Shown: piece after piece, positions 23,261-31,827 of the stretch
Numbering within the stretch: the first letter of the stretch is position 1
Layout: each line of letters starts with the position of its first letter
Assembly (NCBI GenBank): GCA_051418075.1
Contig: JBPRGG010000081.1
Location: 1 to 64,000 of the forward strand
Source of the DNA: JBPRGG01 sp051418075
GTDB lineage: Bacteria > Bacteroidota > Bacteroidia > Cytophagales > Cyclobacteriaceae
Direction: 5' to 3'
DNA length: 64,000 nucleotides
Notes under the pieces: model-generated
Told to the model about the DNA's origin: nothing
The model's database searches: none
The model's input: only the letters and a program-made list of their open reading frames with translations
Translations under genes and position numbers: made by a program

Positions 23261-24166
23261 TTAAAAATATATCCAATGAAACTTTAGGCCCCGGCCACTC
23301 ATCTCCAGAGCAGGTGCTGGAATATGAATCATATTTATTCCATATATTAAATATTTTAACCATTTTTTATTTGTTTTGATATCTTTCAGGTCCAAATCTA
23401 AGGATAAAAAATATTGTCTGTAAGGATCCATTCCAATTTCGAAATTTTTTTCAGGATCAGAATAAATCATGTTTTGCACACCATAGCCCAGACCGATGTT
23501 ACACCAACCGGGAATTTTACTGCTGATAAGCGCATCAAGATCAAAGGAAAGCCAGTAAGTTTGTCCATTGTAATCCTTGATCATCTCCTCATACAGATTA
23601 TACCCCAGCAATTCTGGCCTCAAATGGGCCATACCTGATCTTTGAAATGAAAATTTTGGATAAATCCGGGGCTCTTCCCAAACAGATTGCTGCAAAAAAA
23701 ACAAACCTGCACCGAACGCATTGGCTCCCAGATCGGATAAAGAAGCCCCGTATCCAGCTGAAAACCCATCGAACAATTCAATCTGAGAAATCAAGACAAA
23801 ACCAGCTATACTGCCGATCCAGTTTGACTTTTGATCAGACAGGCCCATCGATCTCAAAATATGGTATCCCCCCTGACTCAAATGGAAGGCGGAATATGAA
23901 TGTCCGATCTTATCCATTTGCAGCCAGTCCTTACTGTCATTAAAAAAGTGAAAACTTTGTCTGGGATGTTCCTTATACCACACTTCATTTAATCCGGCCA
24001 TTACAGCAACATTAGCCAATCCTACCCCAATCAACGTTTTTTTTAATCTGGCAGCCGGTAATTTAGTTGTATCCTGATCCGGCTGTTCTGCTGGTATATC
24101 CTGCCCCATCACAGGATTTAGCAGGGCTATAAAAATGATGATCAAAAAGGGAAGTTTATTTATCAT
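23261..24166 (-). CDS. DUF2279 (YfiM-like) envelope protein
   Basis: This 301-residue protein is taken from the ATG at 24166 (MINKLPFLIIIFIALLNPVMGQ), which gives a proper signal peptide. A frame start at 24193 would add nine residues. The chosen start overlaps the end of tamB by 11 bp. Family landmarks are NEVWYKEHPRQSFHFFNDSKDWLQMDKIGHSYSAF in pieces (W and H/D residues near 70-100) and FDGFSAGYGASLSDLGANAFGA near 145. DUF2279 proteins are outer-membrane-associated proteins of unknown function. The overlap with tamB suggests co-expression and perhaps a shared role in envelope biogenesis. Confidence 0.82.
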   Translation of the reverse strand: MINKLPFLIIIFIALLNPVMGQDIPAEQPDQDTTKLPAARLKKTLIGVGLANVAVMAGLNEVWYKEHPRQSFHFFNDSKDWLQMDKIGHSYSAFHLSQGGYHILRSMGLSDQKSNWIGSIAGFVLISQIELFDGFSAGYGASLSDLGANAFGAGLFFLQQSVWEEPRIYPKFSFQRSGMAHLRPELLGYNLYEEMIKDYNGQTYWLSFDLDALISSKIPGWCNIGLGYGVQNMIYSDPEKNFEIGMDPYRQYFLSLDLDLKDIKTNKKWLKYLIYGINMIHIPAPALEMSGRGLKFHWIYF

Positions 24167-27100
24167 CTTTAGTGCGGGAATAATAGAATTCATCGTTTTC
24201 TTCCCTCATGGCATTTTCCGGGGCTGGTTGTGATTCGGCTGGTTCTGAGGGTATATCTCCGGAATTATCCCGGGCATTTCTGAAAATTTCCATCACTTCG
24301 TCAAAACTTTGGGTATGCATTAAGCTGAATCCGGCCGTGGTAGAAGTATTGATCGTACCAAAGGAATTATAATTGGTTTTATTATACATTTTTACCCTGA
24401 GCTTACCATCCGGGGTCAGAAGATATTCTACCGTCCAGTCTCCGGCAATGGTAGAGAGATCTGCCTGGTTTTGCCGGTTGGTAAAACCGCCGGCCCGGGT
24501 AATGCGCAATCTTCCATCCAAAAAAGTGTAGGAAAGCCGCAGTTGGAAGGTATTAAAAGCTTCCTCATCCAGAGATCCCAGATCCACATCAATTTCCAGG
24601 TTTTCATCAAACTGGGTAGCCCAGTAACTCAGCTGGTTAGACAGGAATTCGCTCACACTATTTCCAATAGATCCACTTACCTGGAAGGAGTTTTCCGGAG
24701 AAAACCGGCGTAGTATCATCAAACTGAAAACCTGTCGCTTTAATTCCTGCTCATCTGTATTGATCCGGTTTTTAAATGCACTAACTTCTGCCTCCAGGGA
24801 ATAAGGATACGATTCTTCGGCTCCATTGACATTATTTTTGACAATAATGGAGTTGGGATATTCTTCAATTCCAATATCAAAATTAATTTCAGGAGAGAAA
24901 AGATCACCCTCCAGATCCAGCATAACCTTGGCCGGATATTTCCGGATAATATCTGGTTGCCGCTGCAATACTTCATCCTGAAAAAGGGGAGCCAGGGAGG
25001 CCAGTTGATTATAGGTAGCCTTTATATCCAGATCAGCCCGATAGGGATCTCCGGACCAGGTGATGCGGCTTTCCGGCAGAATCTGGAATTCTTTATTGAT
25101 CACATTGTATAAGGTGAAATTATAAGCACCCTCCTGGATTTCAAAATCGCCAAACATATTAAAGTCACCTTCAGTATCAATCTGAAGCTTCAATTTACCG
25201 TTGCCTCTTCCCCGGATAATATCGCCGGCTTTTATATCAAATATCAATTCGCAATAAGCATCTGGTGTAATTTCCAGGTCAAAATCCAGATTCAGCCCTT
25301 TCAAATCTACTTTCTCAATTTCCTGGCCATCATTATCATATTTCAGGGTATCGTTTAAAGTGATAAACTGGATAAATTCCTGCTGCTCAATAGTGGAAGT
25401 CTCCGATAACGGAATATAAATTTTTGTGCCTTTTTCAGAAACAGCATTGGCTGAAATATTCAGATTGGAAGGAGACCCCAGGAAGTTGACTGTACCGGTG
25501 GCATAAGCCACGCCATAATAGAGGGAATTATCCCGGGCAGTGGTATTCATCACCTTGAAATTATTCATCTGTCCGGTAAGATCAATTACAAAATTGGAAA
25601 ACCCATCATGAAAAAAGCCTCCGTTCAAACTGGCCAGGTGATTTTCATCATCCCTGACTTTCAGGTTTTCAACGGCTATCCGGTTTTCGTCAAAAATAAT
25701 ATTTCCGGCAAAATCATACCTGGTATTGAGATAATTCACGGTCATTTGACCATTTTTGATCAAGCCAGAGCCATATAATATAGGACTATTGATCATACCT
25801 GATATTTCAAATTCTCCACTGGCAACCCCGTTGATCCGGGAAAAAAGATCCCCGACAAAAGGTTCTGCAATGCTCAAATGAGCATTGTTAAAATAGGCAT
25901 ATATATGCAATTGTTTTTCTGGATCATCCGGATCAATATAACCTGACATGGCAATGATCTTTTCCTGGTCTTTCAATACGTCTACACCAATATTCAGATA
26001 TTTGGTAATATTATCCCAAAATGTCTTGATATTGATATTGCCGATCAGGAACTGATTGATCTTAAATTGATGAATATCCATATTGCTTTCCATGATAGGA
26101 TCATCATAAAAGCTCCTGATGGTCATGAAGCCGTTTATTTCACCGGAAAAATCCTGATTGGTAACCGGATGGAGGTTTTCCAGTTTAAAATCTTCAATGT
26201 TTACCAGCAATTTTTGGTCGAGGGAATCTGATAGTTTCCCATTCAGATAGATATTCTGGTTTTTGTAAAATAATTCAAAGTCTATAAATTCAATCTCCTT
26301 TTTGGCTATACTAATCTGGTTTTTCACATTGAATTTCCATACCTGGTCCAGCACCTGCATTTCGGAAGGATTAAAATGTACCAGGGTTCGATTATTCAAA
26401 AAGTCAAGTTCTCCTGAAATAGCAGCATAATTGGTGGAGTTATACTGATCCAGAGAAACGTTAAAATCAATATGCTTCTTTTTCCAGTTAAAAACTGTTT
26501 CCAGATTTTCAGTCCTGACCTTATTTTGAATAGCTTGCTGCATTGAATTGATCCTGGCATGGGCATCTATTTCGGGACCATCAAAATTTTTGGAAGTTTT
26601 CAGATCCACCTGGGTTTGATAAAATGAATAATTGCCCAATTGAAGCGTATCTATTTCTGAATTGAATGACAATAAGGTGGTATATCCGCCTGTAAACACC
26701 CCGTCGAAGCGCGTTCCGGGGGAAATATGCGATTGAGGATAGTACAGGTTTAAAATGGGATTGATATCTTTTAAAAACACATCATAACGCACGAAATAAT
26801 CCTGGTATTCCTGCCGCTTTTTTTCACTGTAGTAATCCTGAATCTCTTGTTCCTGGTTATTAACAGTCAATTGATATTCGTTTACCTGCTCCATTAAATC
26901 TTTTAAAAGTACCGAAACCTGGAAGTTGCCTACCGCATTGAAAGTGAAATTATCAGAGGAAGCAAATATCAACCTTTCTACATCGTTCTTCTGGCTGGTG
27001 ATATCCAGACTATCAATGAAAAATGCACGATCATCTAACTGAACGGTCAAATTGGCAAAATGAGCTTCACCTTCAATACTATCAAGCTTTAAGCCGGTAA

Positions 27101-28775
27101 AATTCAGGTCCATGAATGACTGGATAAAATAGTTATATGGAGACAATTTCAGCTGGGCTAAATTGGCGGTATCCAGTTGAGCCGTAATATCTACTTCATC
27201 TTTTCCGTTTCTCAGGTCGATCAGGGCATTGGCCTGAAACTTCAGGTTGGGGTCATCAATACTTAATTTACCAATAAAAAGCTCACGGGAAAATCGGGCG
27301 TCAGTATAAATATTCCGGTAAGCATAGTTTTTGAATTCAAACTTCTTAAATCCGGCATTCAATTTGAAATCTGCAGATTGAGGTGTTACTCCTTTGCCCT
27401 GGATCTTTCCCTGCATAGAGACTTTTTGCACCAGTTCTTCATTGCCTAAAACAGCACCCAGGTCAAATTCGGTCAGGGTTAAATTGCCCGAATAAGTAGT
27501 TTCAGCATCTTCAGGTTGTAATTTGAGATTAATGTCCGATTCTATTTTGCCCAGATCAGAATAAAAGCGGCCCTGCGCCACAAAATCACTGGGGAATCCT
27601 GTAAATCGACCATTGATTCTAAGGTATCCAGCCCGTTTTAATTTTTGATATACTTCATCATCTTTCAGATAAATCTGCAAATCCTTAGCTCTGACCAGTG
27701 ACTTTTGGAGATCAAGGTCGATAAATGTATCCTGGAATTCAGGTAATCCATCCAGAGAAAGGTATCCGCTCAGGTTCGATTGATTTCCAAAACCCAGCTC
27801 AAACTGCTCTACCGTAAAACGGTTTACATTACCATCAAACTGGCCGACTATTTGATAATAATCATGATATTGATTAAAAAGCGGGGCAAAAAGGGCCAGG
27901 TCACCGGAATATATGCGGGAATTTTTGACTTTTGCCTCAATTTCAACACTATCTTCAAAATAACTTAGCCCGGAAATGGCATCATATTTAAAGATCATAT
28001 CATTCTCAATGTAGCTATCCCCTACCTCAAGTTCCATTTGGTTAAAAACCATGTTCTGTGCAGTTATCCGGTAATAGGAGCTTAAATTGTGCACTTCCAG
28101 GCCCGTTTCAGCATCATGGCAGGTTAAACTGTTTACCTGGATTGCAAAAGTGTCTTTATGAACTTTAAAACTGGAAAACTTGCCCTGAATATCCTTTAAA
28201 GTAAAATGACTGTAATCCCACCGTTTGTCTCGGATGCTGTCTTTATTCAAGGTATTCAGAGAAAATTCGCTATCGATCAGATCAACCTGGGCGATGGAGA
28301 AAATCTTGGATTTGCTGTTCCCTTTTCCGATTAATAACCACTGTCGTAGCTTTTTAACAAAATAACTAATGTTTACCTGCTCATTTACGGCATTGTTTTT
28401 TAATGCCACCCGGGCACCCTGTAATTTGACCTGATCCAAATGAATCTGTGAGGGAGAGAAAAGGGTAGGAAGATCAAAATCAGCTATTAGCTGGTCCACC
28501 GTGATTAGCTTTTCATGCTGTGTATCTCTGATCACTACATCATTCAGATACATTTTATCATACCAGATCAGGTTAACATACCCGATTTCAATGGGATGAT
28601 CGATTTGATCTGATATATAGGATGTTATTTTTTTTACTACTTTTGTCTGGACAGATGGAATGTGTAAAGCTATGATCAGGGCAAAGAGGAGACTAAAGAC
28701 CAACGCAATCAGCCAAATAGAGGCTTTTACAATGATCCTGCTGTTAAAAACTTTATATAATGAATTTAATTTCAA
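24156..28775 (-). CDS. tamB: TamB-like translocation and assembly module protein
   Basis: This 1539-residue protein has one N-terminal transmembrane helix (about 17-38, IWLIALVFSLLFALIIALHI). A very long beta-taco region follows, and a C-terminal DUF490/TamB domain (about 1080-1500) has AYCELIFDIKAGDIIRGRGNG-type segments and LRRFSPENSFQ near its end. TamB spans the periplasm and works with a TamA-type outer membrane protein, here probably the TamL encoded at 38960. It is longer than the E. coli protein, as is usual in Bacteroidota. The only usable start is the TTG at 28775; no in-frame ATG or GTG occurs between it and the upstream stop at 28794. The tsaD start codon lies 12 bp away on the other strand. 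Confidence 0.9.
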   Translation of the reverse strand: MKLNSLYKVFNSRIIVKASIWLIALVFSLLFALIIALHIPSVQTKVVKKITSYISDQIDHPIEIGYVNLIWYDKMYLNDVVIRDTQHEKLITVDQLIADFDLPTLFSPSQIHLDQVKLQGARVALKNNAVNEQVNISYFVKKLRQWLLIGKGNSKSKIFSIAQVDLIDSEFSLNTLNKDSIRDKRWDYSHFTLKDIQGKFSSFKVHKDTFAIQVNSLTCHDAETGLEVHNLSSYYRITAQNMVFNQMELEVGDSYIENDMIFKYDAISGLSYFEDSVEIEAKVKNSRIYSGDLALFAPLFNQYHDYYQIVGQFDGNVNRFTVEQFELGFGNQSNLSGYLSLDGLPEFQDTFIDLDLQKSLVRAKDLQIYLKDDEVYQKLKRAGYLRINGRFTGFPSDFVAQGRFYSDLGKIESDINLKLQPEDAETTYSGNLTLTEFDLGAVLGNEELVQKVSMQGKIQGKGVTPQSADFKLNAGFKKFEFKNYAYRNIYTDARFSRELFIGKLSIDDPNLKFQANALIDLRNGKDEVDITAQLDTANLAQLKLSPYNYFIQSFMDLNFTGLKLDSIEGEAHFANLTVQLDDRAFFIDSLDITSQKNDVERLIFASSDNFTFNAVGNFQVSVLLKDLMEQVNEYQLTVNNQEQEIQDYYSEKKRQEYQDYFVRYDVFLKDINPILNLYYPQSHISPGTRFDGVFTGGYTTLLSFNSEIDTLQLGNYSFYQTQVDLKTSKNFDGPEIDAHARINSMQQAIQNKVRTENLETVFNWKKKHIDFNVSLDQYNSTNYAAISGELDFLNNRTLVHFNPSEMQVLDQVWKFNVKNQISIAKKEIEFIDFELFYKNQNIYLNGKLSDSLDQKLLVNIEDFKLENLHPVTNQDFSGEINGFMTIRSFYDDPIMESNMDIHQFKINQFLIGNINIKTFWDNITKYLNIGVDVLKDQEKIIAMSGYIDPDDPEKQLHIYAYFNNAHLSIAEPFVGDLFSRINGVASGEFEISGMINSPILYGSGLIKNGQMTVNYLNTRYDFAGNIIFDENRIAVENLKVRDDENHLASLNGGFFHDGFSNFVIDLTGQMNNFKVMNTTARDNSLYYGVAYATGTVNFLGSPSNLNISANAVSEKGTKIYIPLSETSTIEQQEFIQFITLNDTLKYDNDGQEIEKVDLKGLNLDFDLEITPDAYCELIFDIKAGDIIRGRGNGKLKLQIDTEGDFNMFGDFEIQEGAYNFTLYNVINKEFQILPESRITWSGDPYRADLDIKATYNQLASLAPLFQDEVLQRQPDIIRKYPAKVMLDLEGDLFSPEINFDIGIEEYPNSIIVKNNVNGAEESYPYSLEAEVSAFKNRINTDEQELKRQVFSLMILRRFSPENSFQVSGSIGNSVSEFLSNQLSYWATQFDENLEIDVDLGSLDEEAFNTFQLRLSYTFLDGRLRITRAGGFTNRQNQADLSTIAGDWTVEYLLTPDGKLRVKMYNKTNYNSFGTINTSTTAGFSLMHTQSFDEVMEIFRNARDNSGDIPSEPAESQPAPENAMREENDEFYYSRTKDDK

Positions 28776-28787
28776 TCCGATATTGTG

Positions 28788-29792
28788 ATGAATTTAATAA
28801 TTTTAGCCATTGAATCTTCCTGTGATGAAACCTCGGTAGCTATTATTAAAAACGGCAAGGTACTTAATAATATTATTGCCACCCAGTCTATACACGAAAA
28901 ATACGGAGGTGTTGTTCCTGAACTAGCCTCCAGGGCACATGAATCAAATATTGTTCCAATTGTGTCCCAGGCCCTGAAAGATGCAAATATAGACAAATCA
29001 GGGCTAAATGCGATAGCCTTTACCCGCGGACCCGGTTTATTAGGTGCATTATTAGTGGGCACTTCTTTTGCCAAAGCCATGGCCCTGGCCCTGGATATTC
29101 CCTTAATTGAAGTAAATCACATGCAGGCCCATATCCTGGCGCATTTTATTGAAGATCCAAAACCGGAATTTCCCTTTATTTGTCTTACTGTAAGTGGGGG
29201 TCATACCCAGATCGTACTGGTAAAAGATTATCTGGATATGGAAATATTAGGACAAACCCAGGATGATGCGGTGGGTGAGGCATTTGACAAATCGGCCAAG
29301 ATGCTGGGCCTACCTTATCCGGGGGGGCCATTGATCGATCGATATGCCCAACAGGGAAATCCGGGAAAGTACAAATTTCCCGAAACAGAAATGCCTGACC
29401 TGGCATATTCCTTTAGTGGTATTAAAACCGCCATTCTTTACTTTCTAAGGGACCATACTAAAAAGGATCCGGAATTTGTTCAAAAAAATCTGCCTGATAT
29501 ATGTGCCAGTATTCAGCATACGTTGGTAAACATGCTAATGCAGAAACTGATCAGGGCAGCTAAACAAACCAATATTAACCAGATTGCTATAGCCGGAGGT
29601 GTATCAGCCAATTCTACCCTGAGAAAAACCATTATGGCACTGAGCCAAAAATATGGCTGGCAGGTTTATATACCTAAATTTGAATACTGCACCGATAATG
29701 CAGCCATGATTGCTATGGCAGCTCACTACAAATACCTCAACCAGCAATTTTCTGATTTGACCGTGAGTCCTTCACCCCGGATGAAGTTTTAA
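28788..29792 (+). CDS. tsaD: tRNA N6-adenosine threonylcarbamoyltransferase
   Basis: TsaD transfers threonylcarbamoyl to A37 of ANN-decoding tRNAs (t6A). The ATG at 28788 gives MNLIILAIESSCDETSVAII, the classic N-terminus; a GTG one codon earlier is less likely. Metal ligands H111 and H115 lie in NHMQAH. ASRAHESNIVP, LTVSGGHTQI, GLPYPGGPLIDR and AGGVSANSTLR are further signatures, and the length of 334 residues is normal. It is head to head with tamB with almost no intergenic DNA, so its promoter must lie inside tamB or produce a leaderless transcript. Confidence 0.97.
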   Translation: MNLIILAIESSCDETSVAIIKNGKVLNNIIATQSIHEKYGGVVPELASRAHESNIVPIVSQALKDANIDKSGLNAIAFTRGPGLLGALLVGTSFAKAMALALDIPLIEVNHMQAHILAHFIEDPKPEFPFICLTVSGGHTQIVLVKDYLDMEILGQTQDDAVGEAFDKSAKMLGLPYPGGPLIDRYAQQGNPGKYKFPETEMPDLAYSFSGIKTAILYFLRDHTKKDPEFVQKNLPDICASIQHTLVNMLMQKLIRAAKQTNINQIAIAGGVSANSTLRKTIMALSQKYGWQVYIPKFEYCTDNAAMIAMAAHYKYLNQQFSDLTVSPSPRMKF

Positions 29793-29923
29793 ATAAGATT
29801 TCACGATTATTTTATTTTCAAATGGTGGCATTTAATCAAAATTGACAATAACTTTAGAAGGTTTAAGATTTTTATAATGGTTCAAAAGGATTCATTTGAG
29901 CCGGATTATCCAATTAAAATTTT

Positions 29924-30388
29924 ATGGCATCAGAAGGTAGATTTTCCAATAATATAAATATAAAGAACAAAAAAGCCAGTTTTGAATATCATTTTCTGGA
30001 AAAATATGTAGCCGGTGTTGTGCTACAGGGTACGGAGATTAAATCAATCAGGCAAGGCAAGGCCAGTTTGCAGGAAGCCTATTGCACTTTCCTGCAGGAG
30101 GAGCTATGGGTCAGAAACATGCATATTTCGCCTTATAAAGAAGGCACTTATGCCAATCATGAGCCAAAAAGGGACAGAAAGCTTTTGTTGAATAAGCGGG
30201 AATTGAATAAGCTGGAATCTAAAATGAATGAAAAAGGTTTGACCATGATCCCCATCAGGCTCTTCCTGAATGACCGGGGACTGGCTAAACTCGAAATAGC
30301 ATTGGCCAAAGGTAAAAAGATCTATGATAAACGGGAGGATATAAAACAAAAAGACCTGGCCCGGGAAATGAAAAGGGTAAAATTTTAA
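29924..30388 (+). CDS. smpB: SsrA-binding protein SmpB
   Basis: SmpB binds tmRNA and brings it to stalled ribosomes. The 154-residue sequence shows NKKASFEYHFLEKYVAGVVLQGTEIKS split across the N-terminus, LWVRNMHISPY, HEPKRDRKLLLNKRE, and the C-terminal tail GKKIYDKREDIKQKD. All are standard for the family. The start MASEGRFSN is supported by length. The gene heads a unit with the NlpC/P60 gene (16 bp gap) and the HNH gene. Confidence 0.96.
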   Translation: MASEGRFSNNINIKNKKASFEYHFLEKYVAGVVLQGTEIKSIRQGKASLQEAYCTFLQEELWVRNMHISPYKEGTYANHEPKRDRKLLLNKRELNKLESKMNEKGLTMIPIRLFLNDRGLAKLEIALAKGKKIYDKREDIKQKDLAREMKRVKF

Positions 30389-30404
30389 ATAAATTTTCAA
30401 CAGC

Positions 30405-31193
30405 ATGATGGATATTGACAAAGGTATTTGCAGATTAAGTGTAATACCTGTGAGAGCCGGCACGGCCGAAGCCAGTGAAATGATTTCCCAATTGTTATTT
30501 GGGGAGCATTACCAGGTGCTTGAGATTTCGGAAGATAAACGTTGGTTGAAGATACAGAATTATTTTGATCAGTATGAAGGATGGATACATGTCACTCAGC
30601 ATTACCCAATTACAACGGAGTATTTTGATCAAATAAATGTTTCTGATTATAAGATTTGCCTGGACATCACCACCCAGATACTTTTTAAAAAACACTTCAT
30701 TAACATATTGATAGGCAGTGTATTACCTATCAGTACCAATGAGTTATTCAAAATGGAAGAGCAACTGGCCTTTAATGGGGAAGCTAAAAGTCTGGGCCAA
30801 AGGCGGGGATTTGAATTTCTGAAAACTATGGCTTTAAGGTATCGCAATACCCCTTATCTATGGGGAGGAAGATCTCCTTTTGGTATTGACTGCTCCGGTT
30901 TTACTCAGATGGTATTCAGGTTGGGCGGATATCAATTGAAGAGAGATAGCCGGCAGCAGCTTAAGCAAGGGGAGGTGATCAGCGATTTTTCAAAAACCTT
31001 ACCGGGTGATCTTGCGTTTTTTGAAAATGTAGTTTCTCAATCATTTCATGTGGGCATTTTGTTGGATGAGCAGCAGGTTATTCATGCTTCCGGGAAAGTA
31101 AGAGTGGATAAGATCAGTGCAGAAGGTATCATCAATAATGAAACAGAACAATTGACCCATAGATTAACGGATATCAGACGCATACTTAAATAA
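30405..31193 (+). CDS. NlpC/P60 cysteine peptidase with N-terminal SH3-like region
   Basis: This 262-residue peptidase has an N-terminal SH3-type half with LSVIPVRAG near residue 11 and WLKIQNYFDQYEGWI near 47-61. The C-terminal NlpC/P60 domain is about 130-262. Catalytic C163 lies in GIDCSGF, H215 in SFHVGIL, and H227 in VIHASG, completing the triad. Such enzymes cut the D-Glu/meso-DAP bond of peptidoglycan peptides. No signal peptide is visible, so it may recycle muropeptides in the cytoplasm as known for related SH3-NlpC proteins of Bacteroidota. It is co-oriented with smpB upstream and an HNH gene 6 bp downstream. Confidence 0.9.
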   Translation: MMDIDKGICRLSVIPVRAGTAEASEMISQLLFGEHYQVLEISEDKRWLKIQNYFDQYEGWIHVTQHYPITTEYFDQINVSDYKICLDITTQILFKKHFINILIGSVLPISTNELFKMEEQLAFNGEAKSLGQRRGFEFLKTMALRYRNTPYLWGGRSPFGIDCSGFTQMVFRLGGYQLKRDSRQQLKQGEVISDFSKTLPGDLAFFENVVSQSFHVGILLDEQQVIHASGKVRVDKISAEGIINNETEQLTHRLTDIRRILK

Positions 31194-31199
31194 CTAAAT

Positions 31200-31700
31200 A
31201 TGCAAAAACATGTACTTGTACTCAATCAGGATTACAGTCCACTCACGGTTTGCACAGTTCAAAGAGCCTTTCTGCTGGTTTTTTTACAAAAGGCAGAATT
31301 ACTGACAGAAAACTTTAATCATACCCTGCGCACCATTTCCCGTAGTTATCCGATGCCGGCTGTAATTCGTTTGAACAGGTATATCAAATTGCCTTACCGG
31401 GGGGTTGTACTTACCCGAAATAACGTGTTTAAAAGAGACAATTTTGAATGCCAGTATTGTGGCACCAACAAAGACCTAACCCTGGACCATCTGATCCCCA
31501 AAGCCAGGGGAGGGCGTTCTTCCTGGAATAATTTGGTTACAGCCTGCAGAAGATGCAATACCAGAAAAGGGAATTATACCCTGGAAGAAATAGGAATGGA
31601 GATTAAACGAAATCCCTTCAAACCTTCCTATATTATGTTCATTCGTGATTTTTCCGGTTATGTACAGGAAGAATGGATGCCTTATTTGAATTATGTCTAG
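31200..31700 (+). CDS. HNH endonuclease family protein
   Basis: This 166-residue protein has an N-terminal segment typical of a conserved family (VLVLNQDYSPLTVCTVQRAF). The HNH domain has paired zinc-binding cysteines C84/C87 and C116/C119 (CQYCG, CRRCN). The catalytic core is DHLIPKARGG (D96, H97) and SWNNLV. Single-copy genes of this architecture are widespread in Bacteroidota and Cyanobacteria, with no defined role; a housekeeping DNA transaction is more likely than defence, given the smpB neighbourhood. It starts six bases after the NlpC/P60 stop. Confidence 0.9.
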   Translation: MQKHVLVLNQDYSPLTVCTVQRAFLLVFLQKAELLTENFNHTLRTISRSYPMPAVIRLNRYIKLPYRGVVLTRNNVFKRDNFECQYCGTNKDLTLDHLIPKARGGRSSWNNLVTACRRCNTRKGNYTLEEIGMEIKRNPFKPSYIMFIRDFSGYVQEEWMPYLNYV

Positions 31701-31815
31701 GCCTGGCAAGGTGTTATTTTCTACCTTCTCAAAAGAATGAATCCAGTGAATGTTGTAGAAAAGGCTAAATTCTCCTATTCAGTAAAAGCTTTATGAGGTT
31801 AATCAATATTTTCAA

Positions 31816-31823
31816 TAATTTTG
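31816..31823 (+). promoter_or_regulatory. Candidate -7 box TAATTTTG, near-leaderless
   Basis: The octamer matches TAnnTTTG and ends only four bases before the ATG of the ABC-F gene at 31828. If used, transcription would start at or inside the start codon, giving a leaderless mRNA. No clear -33 TTG is seen. Confidence 0.25.
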
Positions 31824-31827
31824 CCCA

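Noticed and set aside
31200..31700. HNH gene considered as a defence nuclease
   Set aside because: It sits in a housekeeping unit with smpB and an NlpC/P60 gene, and the architecture is a common single-copy family.
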